Source: Macropodus opercularis
Taxonomy: Eukaryota; Chordata; Actinopteri; Anabantiformes; Osphronemidae
Assembly: GCA_030770545.1 (NCBI GenBank)
Contig: CM061105.1
Coordinates: forward strand, 11,515,001-11,579,000
DNA: 64,000 nucleotides
Direction of reading: 5' to 3'
The translations under genes were made by a program, and so were the position numbers. A model generated the notes under the pieces. It ran no database searches, was not told the DNA's origin, and was given only the letters and a program-made list of their open reading frames with translations. Positions 1 to 11,132 of the stretch are shown one piece after another. Position 1 is the first letter of the stretch. Every line of letters starts with the position of its first letter.

Positions 1-3000
1 AGCAGGGCGGGGAGCGCCGTTGATAGAGGGGTTTCCCAACTTCATAGGATATCCTGTGGCTACAGCCACACCTCAAAGGGTATCACTTTACCGTGAGCCA
101 AGAAGATAGGATTCTCTGAGCGTGGTGAGATCACGCAGACCTGCAGGCTTAGATAACACACTGCACGACCCCTGAAAAGAAAGAGCTTTGTTTTCTTTAT
201 ATTTCTGTTTGATACTTCCAGATTTGAGCTAAGCCTCGCTCTGCTTTGAGGGCTCTCCCCTATGAGAGCGTGTTGAAAAGGCCTGCTATGCCCAGGGACA
301 CCACAGGGGGGTGCAGTGCCTTCTGAGAGTGCAGGATGGCCCTCAATCGGCACGTTGTAACCTTTCTGTGTAATAGTAGGAGAGTGGGAAATGAAATGTG
401 AAAACATCAAATGTAAGGGCAGCCAAAGTCTGTGTAAAAATAATTAAAGCAGGGAAAATAGTTCCACGGCTGCTTAGTTGTGGTCGCCCTGACGCGTAGA
501 AAGTGTCTTTCAACTTTAGCTTACAGAGCAAAAATTCACCTCTGTGCATTAGGCTTTCTTCCCATGTTAAGTCATCAGAAAAAGCTGCTGCAGGGCTTTG
601 TTGTGAAGGTTTTAGTGGGTCTGCAGCGGGTTGTTACACAGCTAATACTATACAATAACACAGTACAGAATATTTTTGAAGATTACATGCTTTAGTGGGG
701 GATTAAAAAAATGTTTGACCCGCTCATATAGGAACGCGGCATAGCTGTGGTCCGCTCAGGTCATTCCCAGCAGCCAGGCTGGGCCGCGTCGGTGGACAGC
801 CAGGAGATGAGAAGGAAACTCCCACTGAAGGACACGCTTGTGCGCAAAACTGCACACAGTTGATGATCTTTGCAGACAGAGTTAGAGACATGGGCAATTT
901 GCACAACAGGAAAACTAATAAAGACTCAACATACTTCTAGCGGTCAGGCGCTGATGAGATGATGCTAGTTAGTGCGACCGCTACGTCCGCTATATATGCG
1001 TTTTCCGTCCTTGACCACAGGCAAGTTTTTCTGCCCGGTTTGTGGGGATAGAAGAAACGCGGCGCTTTACATGTGCCAAAATTAATTACGGGTTGAAAAA
1101 GCCTCACTTAAGCTTGTAGTCGTCTGGAGAGTATTTCTCATGTCTACAGTACCTCAAGGAAATGTTCTTCTTTTTAGATTTTACATTTGTTTCTGAATCC
1201 GCCAGCAAATATGGTGTTTGTAGCTGTATGCACCTGTTTACCTACTTTCATAAAGAATTAATGGAAGTTAATGACTGCAGTGGCTGCATGGAAGCCTGAC
1301 CCGACATGTGTTCAGATACCTGACTCAAGCACGTCCCTTTGCCAGATGGGTGTTATTATATAGACTAATGTTTCCCCCAAAAGGTAGAGCCTGAGACTGA
1401 TCCTGAGCCTGAGCACAGTCAGGCGAACGCAGACATAAATGGGCCTTGACACGGCAGATGTTCTCCGCTGTGATTAAACCTGGAGGAGTTTTTGTTTCAC
1501 GTTGAAAACGGCCCTTTTGCATGACTTTCAAGCGCTTTAATCGTCGGCTGTCAAGACTCAGACGTTTCTCACTCCGGGCAATAAATGAGCTGTGTGTACG
1601 TGCACAAAAACCGCTGGGGAATATTTGTCAGGTGAGGCGAATTAACTGTCATGACCCTACGTTTAAACAAACGTTTCACATTTGCTTTTTACATTTGAGT
1701 TCTGTCATTTCCGAGACACCGTGTTCAGCACTGAGAGACATAACTGTTAATGAACCCGCCCGGTTGCAGTTACAGAGCCATGAGTGATGCAAACCAGCTA
1801 CTGGTTTGTTTTGGATCTTGCGGTTTGTCTTGCTCGGTTTATTCACACACGTGTTTTTGCCGGGCCAAACAGAAACGAACAAACCTGACATTTCCCGTCT
1901 CCGCACACGCGAAAATATTGCATCTGCGAGTTAACAGTCAAACCGCTGAGCTCTGCTGCCAAATGACCATCGCGTGGATCCTGTGTCAGCAGGTGTGATT
2001 TGGTGAGAGCTGTGTGCCGGAACGTGTTTGGTACAAGGCTGCTCTGTGCCATGGTGTAAGCTAGAACAGTGGAGTCATGCGGACACCACTGCATGCCCAA
2101 TCTGTGCCAGTCACACAGTGACTATAACTGAGCTGCTGACCTTAGAAGCCTTGAGTTCTCACATAGCAGTTAAACCTCTTATAATGCCCCACACTCCCAT
2201 TCCCAAACTCAGGTTCTACGGTCCTGCTGCTCGGCTACCTCAGCTCCCATTCGGATTAAAATTCGGTTTTGTTTGTGCGTTGATTTAAATGAAAATATAC
2301 AGTACGTGCTCAGGAACTTGACATCAATTAGCTGAGATTGCCTGACACAAGTGACCAGAGGGGACAGCAGATGACATAAGGCTGGGTCACATCCTGTTAG
2401 GCCACGGCAGATAGCGAACTTCCCCTCCTCACTTTGTGAACAGCAGTGCTTTTAGACCCTGCATGACATTCCCTCTGCGCAAAAAGCCTCATTACTCAAC
2501 TAATAATGACTTTGAAGTCCCACAGGCCATTTTGTCATGTTAGTGTACTGTGTCAGCCACAGCTTGTTAGGAGCAGTCACAACACCCAGTGTGTTCAACC
2601 GGCCACTAATCTTATCGGAGCCTCAGTCACAATCATTTGCTCTTTTCCCTCGTTTCTGCCTTTAATGACTTGGAGGGCGGATGGTGCAGGACGTCTTCTC
2701 CCGTGAGCCTCTCGGTGGACCACGACCTGGAGAATGTCTGTACCAGAGAGTCACCCGACACTGATTTACGGTTTCTTCAATAATTCAAACGTAGGCCGTG
2801 GAGCACATCGTCAGCCGCAGTCTGAGAGGGCCAGAGGGAAAACACCACACACACTCACATTCCTGCTACCTCTGGCATGGCCTGGGTTGTGATACACCAG
2901 ACGGGACTTGGGCAGGGTGGTCTGAAGTTCAACATTTCTGAGAAAAACACACACTTTTCCCCCCAAAAGAAGCATTTTAAAAGCTGTAAAAGGAGGAGAG

Positions 3001-6000
3001 GGACGAGCAACGTTGATGTTAATATCAGACAGTTTTCTAAAAAGAATAATCTCAGGTGAGCGATAGTTTGTCTTTCGGAACAGCTGAACTGTTCCAGGAC
3101 ACATGTTCATGTCTGTCATTGTCTTGCGTGGCTTACGTTCGCAGACAGCAGTGGTTTTGTCTAGAGGAGACTTTGTTTGAGCCAACAGCTGGGTGGAATG
3201 ATTGGCATTCGTTTAGAGTAATTGACCAGAGGGAATAGTGGGAGAAGAGGAAAAAAAGAAGGGCGGAGGGGGTTAGTGGGGTGCAGTGGGGGGTTGGTTG
3301 CGATCTAGGAGACATCGGACCACACAACCGACAAGTTCAGGCTGATGGGGAAACTGTGGCTTTTGTTGCTTTTTCTGCCTGGGCGCGTTCAGCCATGACT
3401 GAGTCTTGTCGGTGTTGACTTTAGCTAGTAAGTACCCACATGCATGTGAACACGCACACGTACATATGAAAAGTGCATACACAAACATCTCCAGCACCTG
3501 TTGGTCCAGCTGAACGGAGCTGATAAACAGACACAGGCTGGAAATCGCTTCATCACATCACCCGCTGCTTTGTTGTTTTTATTCTCATCTCCATATTTAT
3601 AGAAAAAGCGCCAGGGTTGGACTGACTTTGGTAACTTGTAATAGTTTCACAACGTGCACAAAGATTTTTCTCTACAAAAGTTACAATCTTTGCATTAATG
3701 TGGGTGTTGGTCGACTAATGTCTTTTAAAATACGAGTATCACCTGCACCAAAAGTTAAAACATCTGTTTGACATTTATGTGCTTCTGTTTTTTATTTCTT
3801 ATCCCGAGAATATCTGGAGTCAGTCTCCTAAAACCGTCTTCCAATGCGGATAAACGGAAAACGTGTGTAACATATTTTTTGGTCCGAACAACGTGACGTG
3901 TGAAAGCAGGCCACCAGATATTAACGCGATGAAGTATACGTCTAAGCGTAGCAAAGCTAACGTCACGTTCATTTGTGATCAGGACACCAAGGCGTAGAGT
4001 CCTCGTGTTGTAAAGAGTTTGGCAAATGATGTACTGATGTACTGTCCTGAATGACTTTTCCTCATGTTTGCAGAGTTGGACTGCTTTAGCCTCCTGAGGT
4101 TAATCCACACCACATGGACCGAGCTTTCTTTGTTTATGTATGTCTGTGTGAGCATATGAATAACACCAGCAGTAACAACGCTATAGCTTCAACTCTAGGC
4201 CAGGCAGGTTATAGAAGTAGGATCATATGTTTTCCACTATCTAAGAGTTTAGGTATTGTTACACTTGTTTAACTATTTACATGCCCACAAGTGAAAAATG
4301 AGCAGAATTTAGCAAGTGGGGGTCTGGTCCGGAGTAAAGCTCGAGAGGGAGTGATGATGGTGAAGTGTAGCTCTAGTCAATGATTTCCTCAAGGGATCGA
4401 CGCTGAGCCGCGGCCGTGTGAAATGAGCCGTTTTCACGGCGTTGGAAAATGTATATGAAGTAAATGTGACAGGCAATGGGAGGTGCTGACAGGTAAAGAG
4501 AAAGGACTAAACAAACTCCAGAGGGAAAAACAGCGGAGGAGGCGCAGGCCAGCGATGTCTGCAGCGACGCAAGTGTGTGAATGGAAAAAGCAAAGCTGAG
4601 CAAACACCAGCGAGAAACGTAGGATAATAATGCGTTTTACATGTTGGGGTTATATTCCAAGTGCAACTGGTGTTGCTGTGCCAACACCTCAAACAGAAAC
4701 ACATAGAAAACAGCTCCCGATACAAAAACACACGGTTACATGGGCTTCAATGTGGCGGAGAGACCGACATGTAAGCTGCCCTTCATCAAGGTGTTTTTAT
4801 CTTGTAACAAGCAGCTTTTAAATGGTTAATAGATCATTTATTGGTGCTTTATAAGTCAGTTATTAGCTGAAAATGCCTTTTGCCTTCTGACGTCTTTCCT
4901 TTGTCTTTGTGAACTGTTTGTTAATTAATACAAATCTGATAATTGATCCAACAATTTTAGGAAGTTTCCAAGCAAATATGACAAACAAATTGTATTTTCT
5001 TCAAAATATACTTTCCTTCATTTCAGACAGTAGTAATTAATATGACCATGACTTCTCAAACTTACGGCTACAATTATTGTATGTTCGATATAGTGGCGGG
5101 TCCTTTACTTGACTCTTGACTTTTCCATTTTGCCTTGTACAAGCTTGTGATCCTTGTGGGAGAATCGAAGCGACTTCCGTCCCATTAAAGGTTGTCCATG
5201 ATTTTTGTGCTTCAGCCCCTGCGTTGTCTTCCAACTCGTTATTCCTCTAAGTGAGTTGAGCGAGTTCATCCTTTTTTTTTTTTTGTTGCAGATCATCGTA
5301 CTGGAATGTACGACCCCTTTTGTGTGACAGCTTGGGTCACTGTCCTGAACCCAGTGAAACAGTTAACTTTCATTTCCTGCTGAGATTAAATGAATAAAAA
5401 ATGTTTGACATCTACTTGGATATTAGTGATGTACTGTACCATCAAAAAGATGCATTGCTTCTCTTTTTAAAGCAGATGAAATGTGGTCATCTGGGTACAA
5501 CTTACTCACATTATTGGTTTTCGACCAAAGTGGAAACATGCACCAGAGTGTTTTCTTCCACACTTTGCCCTCAGGCTGTCTTTGCAGCTATCTCTCCTGG
5601 CTGCAGAGACAGTAGCAGTGAGATCAGTGTCATGTCATCCTTGGCTCCCCTCCAGCTCCACTTACGAGCAGACGTCACGCAGACAGTCGAGGCCTGTCAC
5701 TCCAGTGGCCTCTCGTTTTGGCAGGAATGTGGGCTTTTGGAAGATTTGACGCCGATACGTGTCACCGTGCACGTCGTACTGAGGAATGCATGCGTCATGT
5801 TGGGGATAATGAAAAACGACCAACGTGTCTTTTCGAAGTACAGAACGTATTTCTTCAAATATACACCTGGTGCGGAGTAAGTAAATCTCGTGTTTTCTTC
5901 CTTCACTGCTTGCTCACCATAAAACGCTGTTGTCAGTCATATTAACATACTACATCAATTGAAATAGTTTGCTTTGGCACATTGAGCGTGTTTCCTTGGC

Positions 6001-7607
6001 GTCCTTAACTCAGTGCATTTCAACAAAACATGAAACAATTAGGAAGAAAATGTCAGCTATTCAGACAGAAACAGTTGTGGTGCGTTGTGTTCTCCTGAAA
6101 CCACACGTCTCTTTCTGTTTTTTACTCTCCGGGTGCGTTGAGAGAGCAATCCCCTTCAAGACACGGCTTGCCAAGTTTCCATTTCAAAATTCATAGCTGT
6201 CAGACAAATTAAGGGAAGGCAAACATGCTTTGTAAAAAGGAAACCATTTGACCCAATCTGAAAGCGAATCCTGACGCCTCCTTTTAGGTCTGACTGCTCA
6301 GATTCTCAACCGAGCTGTGATCGCGCTGTAAAGACAATAGTGTTTAGCATATGTGAACTTCTAAGCCCACTGGTATGAAGCTGAGGACTCGAGGGGAAAC
6401 GTTTCAGTCAGTTATTGGACTTAATAAAACAAATCTCTTGTTGAAGAACTCCTGCGACCCTCTGCTAGAGGCTTGACTGAGTGTGAGTGGTGACAGAATT
6501 TCTGACAAACGGTAACAAAGCCAAAAGTCTAAGTAATGTAGATCCAGGATCAGCACTTTTGGCCTGTTCACTAAACTGCTGTGAGCATCTAGCAGATATT
6601 GCCACTTTTACAAAAACACTGCCGAGTAATTTCTTATACGCGGCTTGGCAGTGAGGAATCTGTGGCATGTTTCCCATTAGTTGCGGTTTCACTTCACAGT
6701 TGTCACCAACTCAGAGTTTTTCACATTCAAAGGATAGAATAACAAGTCACGATAGTTTCTCTGTTATTTGCATCCATTTCCTGTCATGCTCTCCGTCTCA
6801 AACATTCAATGCAACGCTACGTGCTTTCGTGGTAGCTCACTCCTCACGAAGGCAGAAAAAACCTGTCTGTCTTCCAAGGGATGCAAAAGCTCCAAGTGCT
6901 TCGTTTCATTAGTGCAACAATTCATGCATAACTGTAGTTCTGAGTTCTGTAAATCCATTTATTCTTCAGTTTCACTTTAAGGGTATAACGGAGACCAGAA
7001 ATTACACATAATGAACGACTACGGTGCCAATCCTGTCAGTCGGTGAGACCAAAATGGTCACAGGCACATGTCCCCCGTGTGTTTATGAAAGTAACGCTCT
7101 GCTTTCGCCATCACAGCCTCAAAGCGCTGCTGCTCGGTTTGCCTGCTATGTGGCAGCCCCCGCTTTGTGTGTTTTATATATACTGATGAAGGGAGTGCAA
7201 GCCCACCACATGTTCGTCGTACCATGTTTAGAACTGAGATGTCTGCTTGTTATATTTCGAATGGATTGCAGCTGTAGGATCCTGAACGCGGGACTAACGG
7301 GGGTGGCGGCGGTTTCCAACCTGATGGGCGACTCTCGAGTACGAGCAGCTACAATCGGTTCTGTAACGAGAGTGTAAAATGTGCTGCGTGATTCAAAGTT
7401 GCTTTACACATCAACCTGCCTGCGGTGAAGGTTGGTCCTGGCGAATTCCCCTGAACATTAACTGAACAGCTGAATCCATTTGAACATTAACTGAACTTTT
7501 CAGGGCTGTACAACCAGCTGTGCTTCCTGCGTAGTTTACGTAGTTTATCTTTGCAGCAGCGCTTTGAGGCTGACCTGGCCGCGTCTTCTGTGGTCTTTCT
7601 CTCCAAG
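1..7607 (+). other. wnt9a: wnt9a intron 1 and/or 5' flank (no coding exon recognised)
   Basis: No ORF here resembles a known protein. The stretch lies directly upstream of wnt9a exon 2, whose acceptor needs a preceding exon ending two bases into a codon. In vertebrate Wnt9a that first exon carries the signal peptide and ends within an F-G codon pair. I searched for a TTY-GG/GT donor preceded by an in-frame signal peptide and found none, so exon 1 probably lies left of the window and most or all of this stretch is intron 1. This is inference; human WNT9A also has a long first intron. A T12 run sits at 5273-5284. The ORF at 5401-5880 (159 aa) has no recognisable domain and is treated as chance. 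Confidence 0.55.
5273..5284. repeat. T12 homopolymer
   Basis: Twelve consecutive T residues on the + strand within probable wnt9a intron 1. Confidence 0.9.
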
Positions 7608-7867
7608 GTTGACGGGGAATGAACCATTGTCTATCCTGCCACTGAACTCTCTACCGGAGGAGAGCGTAGGCAGGGCCCACTACAAGCTGTGCGACCGGCT
7701 CAAACTGGAAAAGAAGCAGCGCAGGATGTGCAGACGGGACCCGGGCGTGGCGGAGACCCTGAGAGAGGCCATCACCATGAGCGCCCTAGAATGCCAGTAC
7801 CAGTTCCGCTTTGAGAGGTGGAACTGCACCTTGGAGGGCCGCCACCGAGCTAACATACTAAAAAGAG
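7608..7867 (+). CDS. wnt9a: wnt9a coding exon 2
   Basis: The acceptor follows a pyrimidine-rich tract ending CCAAG at 7607; the first base completes a codon begun in exon 1 (phase 2). The exon encodes the start of the mature protein, with the Wnt motifs CDRLKLEKKQRRMCRR, ALECQ and FRFERWNCT. It ends AAA-AGA-G before a GTATAG donor at 7868. The next intron is only 84 bp (7868-7951), typical of compact fish introns. Confidence 0.93.
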
Positions 7868-10739
7868 GTATAGAAAGATGAAAATGCCAGTTTAAACTCT
7901 TGACTTGCTCATTTCTCTGACACTGTCATCTGTTCGATCCTCCCTCCCCAGGATTTAAAGAGACTTCCTTCCTGTATGCCATCTCCTCAGCGGGCCTGAC
8001 CCACGCCATGGCCAAAGCCTGCAGTGCGGGACGCATGGAGCGGTGCACGTGCGACGAGGCTCCGGACCTGGAGAACCGCAAGGCGTGGCAGTGGGGCGGA
8101 TGCGGAGACAACCTTAAATATGCCAACAAGTTTGTCAAGGACTTTCTGGGCAAACGCTCCAACAAAGACCTGCGCGCACGCGTGGACATGCACAACACGA
8201 ATGTGGGCATGAAGGTAAGCGTCACGACAGGACTTGAACCTAAGTCTCAGGTCTTTTCACTCATAATGAATAATACACATGTTGAGCTTTAAGAGACGTA
8301 TGTGTTAAGTGGTGGGAAGGTCAGAGTATCTCCTCTGAGAAATTCTCCTCTTAAGTTTTAATGGTTCACATGTAAATAATGCATTAATTATAACAATTAA
8401 TTGTTTCATTCACAAATTTGACAGGAACAGTTTTATTATCTAATAATTTATGTGTGTGTTCACTAAGGTTGTAACAGACTATTATTTGTGACAACATGAT
8501 ATTAGGGAGTAATGTTTAAAGGAAGCAAACATATTGATATTATTATTTGATTGCAGCATCTTTACCCAGACTGATCGTAATCTTCTTGATTGGCTTTTTA
8601 TTAAAGTAATAATTTTCACTGAAATCTCAGGAGTTATTAATCCAACCAGGACACTCTCAAAAAAAAAAGAGTTTTAATGAGGGTCAGAGTTTATTTGGGG
8701 TCTCAGATGATATTTGAACAGAAACGTTGGCTAATTGACTCACATGAATCAATTCAATGGTGGGAAAACTGCGATAATGCAATAGCGTGTGAGTTCGGAG
8801 CTATTATGTAGACAAACACTGACATGAAATAGCAATTAACTGTGTGCTTTGTCCTGCATATACTCCTCCAACGTCTCTTTGTTGTTGGTTTTCTAATGTA
8901 GGAGTCAAAACAATTCTGGTAAATGGCTGTTGACTAGTATTTAATACAAGCACTGCAATGTGGCCATAAAACACATCTTGAACTACCATTCTTCTAATTA
9001 GGAAAGTCCAGCTGAATTTAGTGAAATCTAAACGTGATGCTGAGTCAATAATTGTTTCTTCCTCTTGCAAACTCATTTGTGCTCACGATTTCCAACTTGT
9101 TGGTGATGAGTGAATGTGTTTTTTTTCATATTGGAAGTGTTTTTAATAGTAAAATAAAAAAGAGGCAATTCTCTTAGTCTGTCATTGCCAAAACTCTGGA
9201 AACTGTTGGTTTTAGTCGGCTTTTCTCATATCGTCGCCATTTCCATTTTGCTTTTCAGAATGAGTTATAGCCGAGGCACGCTTCCCAAATGTTAGCAGAC
9301 ACTAAACTTTCCCTAAAGACGCTGCAGGCTCTTCCTTTTCAGCTTGGCTCTCTAAAATTCGGTCTCTCAGGAGATTGTATTTGTGATAAAAGATTTACAT
9401 TCAGGATGAATTCCCACACGAAGGACGAACCCGATGCGCTAGCCTCCGCATCAACTCAGAAATGTCTTTTTGTGCTTTGTAGTAAATTTATGCACTTCCT
9501 GTTCCCTGATGTTTTTCACACAACCTGTAGATGCTGTCCAAGCCCCACGTAGGATAATATGTTATTGTCATTGGTTTTTAATATTGCGGTTGACGCTGAA
9601 GTGAACCTTGGCTGACTGTTAAGAGGATAGTAGCATTAAAATAACATGTAGGGATCTGTCTCATAATCCCTGCTGCTGAATAAAAGGAGACTTTCTTCAT
9701 CTTATGACATAATTACAACACAGCATTATTAGGTTTGTCAACTCTAGGTTTTGAAAACACGTAACGTCAAAGGACGTCGTGTGTGAGCAGTAAAGTCTCA
9801 TCTTTCCCAGGGCCGTCTGAACACACTGTCTGTTTGCGGGAGCTTCTTGGTAATAACCTCCCTGCACTTATCATAATAACGGTTATTGTGTTTAATCAAA
9901 ACGTCACCCGCTGTTATTGTAGCAAAATCAATTCTCCCACCCACAATATTTCAGTTACATATGAAGCTTTAAACAAAGTCTTATATTGTTCTCCTTCAGC
10001 TCACAAGCAATTAACGGCGTGTCACATTTTCCCCTTTAATGATGATTTCATAAAGTGAATCTAATAATTTTCCTTCATGTCTATGTTCCTTCCAAACTGC
10101 TGCACTCCACCCTAGTCATCTAATTGTTAGCATATTTGGGCCATGAAGCTTTTTGAACTGCTGCGTACTAAACAAAGGCTCATTACATTGCATAGCTTTC
10201 ATTATATTCCTTTAATGTTTCAAGGCAGTTAACAGTGTCTGTCTGTGAACCAGGTAATCAAGGCTGGAGTGGAGACCACTTGCAAATGCCACGGTGTCTC
10301 TGGCTCCTGCACCGTCCAGACCTGCTGGAGACAGCTCCTGCCCTTCCACGAGATTGGCAAGCAGCTGAAGCAGCGTTACGAGACTTCCATCAAGGTCGGC
10401 AGCTCCACCAACGAAGCAACAGGAGAGGGAGAGATCTCCACAGGCCGGAGCCAGCAGCCGGAGCTCTCACCCGGCCTCAACGATCAGATCCCTCGCACTA
10501 TGGACCTGCTCCACATCGAGGACTCGCCTAGTTTCTGCAGAGCCAGCAAGTACTCTTCGGGCACGGCAGCTCGGAAGTGCTACAAGGATAAGAACTGCGA
10601 CGCTATCTGCTGCGGGAGAGGCCATAACACGCAAAGTAGGGAGGTGACCAGACCCTGCCAGTGCCAGGTGCGCTGGTGCTGCTACGTCGAATGCAAGCAG
10701 TGCACACAGAGAGAAGAGGTGTACACCTGCAAGGTGTAA
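7608..10739 (+). CDS. wnt9a: Wnt-9a secreted signalling ligand, exons 2-4 (5' partial)
   Basis: The coding exons seen are 7608-7867, 7952-8214 and 10254-10739, giving about 335 residues of an expected ~365; the N-terminal signal-peptide exon is missing from the window. The Wnt core is complete: many conserved cysteines, an N-glycosylation sequon (WNCT) in exon 2, the CHGVSGSC acylation loop in exon 4 with the serine modified by Porcupine at 10299-10301, and the terminal CCGRGHNTQ...CQC...CYVEC...C array. The start of exon 2 (LTGNEPL) and the cysteine-free insert before DSPSFC match Wnt9a better than Wnt9b or other Wnts. Wnt proteins are secreted, lipid-modified ligands for Frizzled and LRP receptors. 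From the literature, Wnt9a acts in joint and cartilage patterning and, in zebrafish, in haematopoietic stem-cell expansion. All splice sites are GT-AG, the frame is open across junctions and nothing suggests a pseudogene. Confidence 0.95.
7952..8214 (+). CDS. wnt9a: wnt9a coding exon 3
   Basis: The acceptor is CCCCAG at 7951; the first two bases complete a glycine codon from exon 2. The exon encodes ETSFLYAISSAGLTH, AKACSAGRMERC, CDE and WQWGGCGDNLKY, the central conserved Wnt block, then LRARVDMHN. The donor GTAAGC is at 8215, and the exon ends in phase 0 on the lysine codon of GMK. Confidence 0.95.
8215..10253 (+). other. wnt9a: wnt9a intron 3 (2039 bp)
   Basis: AT-rich intron bounded by a GTAAGC donor and an ACCAG acceptor. 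ORFs inside (for example 9289-9552 and 9783-10058 on +) have no recognisable domain. No RNA gene or mobile element was recognised. Confidence 0.85.
10254..10739 (+). CDS. wnt9a: wnt9a terminal coding exon 4
   Basis: Starts VIKAGVETTCKCHGVSGSC straight after the acceptor at 10253. It contains the palmitoleoylated serine (10299-10301) in the hairpin that enters the Frizzled lipid groove, a Wnt9-type cysteine-poor insert (roughly codons 45-85 of the exon), and the C-terminal cysteine-rich domain ending TCKV. The stop TAA is at 10737-10739. The 162 codons including the stop match the family's last exon. Confidence 0.96.
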   Translation, partial: VIKAGVETTCKCHGVSGSCTVQTCWRQLLPFHEIGKQLKQRYETSIKVGSSTNEATGEGEISTGRSQQPELSPGLNDQIPRTMDLLHIEDSPSFCRASKYSSGTAARKCYKDKNCDAICCGRGHNTQSREVTRPCQCQVRWCCYVECKQCTQREEVYTCKV

Positions 10740-11111
10740 AGCAGCCGCCTGTCAGTGCCCGTGACCAGTGGAGCAAGGGGAGCGGTTGCTCTGCTTTCAC
10801 TGTGTCCATGAACAAAAAGGAGTGAGCCGATGGAAAAGCAATAAGCACTTTGAGGGATTTCCGTGGGTTGGGGTTCGGAGGTTCTGCAGCCCCAGAGTAT
10901 GGGCTTGGCAGAATCAAGACCTTCTCAGACAACTGGGTCAGCATCTCACGCTTTTCGTCATAGTGTTGAAGAGAGTATCTTTTATTTTCCTATTAACAAA
11001 ATCCATTTTACACATGAACAGAAAAATAAGGTTGGCATCCGATTGTTGAGGATCCCATTCGAGGACACCAACAGACTGGTTTCTGGGTTCTTGCCTGAAG
11101 AAGAATTCTGA

Positions 11112-11132
11112 GTGTGTGTGTGTGTGTGTGTG
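11112..11132. repeat. (GT)n microsatellite in wnt9a 3' UTR
   Basis: Uninterrupted GT dinucleotide tract of about 10 units shortly after the stop codon. Further GT/CA-rich sequence continues to about 11310. Confidence 0.9.

Noticed and set aside
5401..5880. 159-codon + strand ORF in wnt9a intron 1 territory
   Set aside because: No recognisable domain, and an overlapping open frame of similar quality lies in another frame.
5969..6196. Possible wnt9a exon 1: a hydrophobic ORF reaching a CTCTCCGG/GTGCGT donor-like site in the right phase
   Set aside because: The peptide lacks the conserved Wnt9a start and the Y-F-G end, and the donor is weak.
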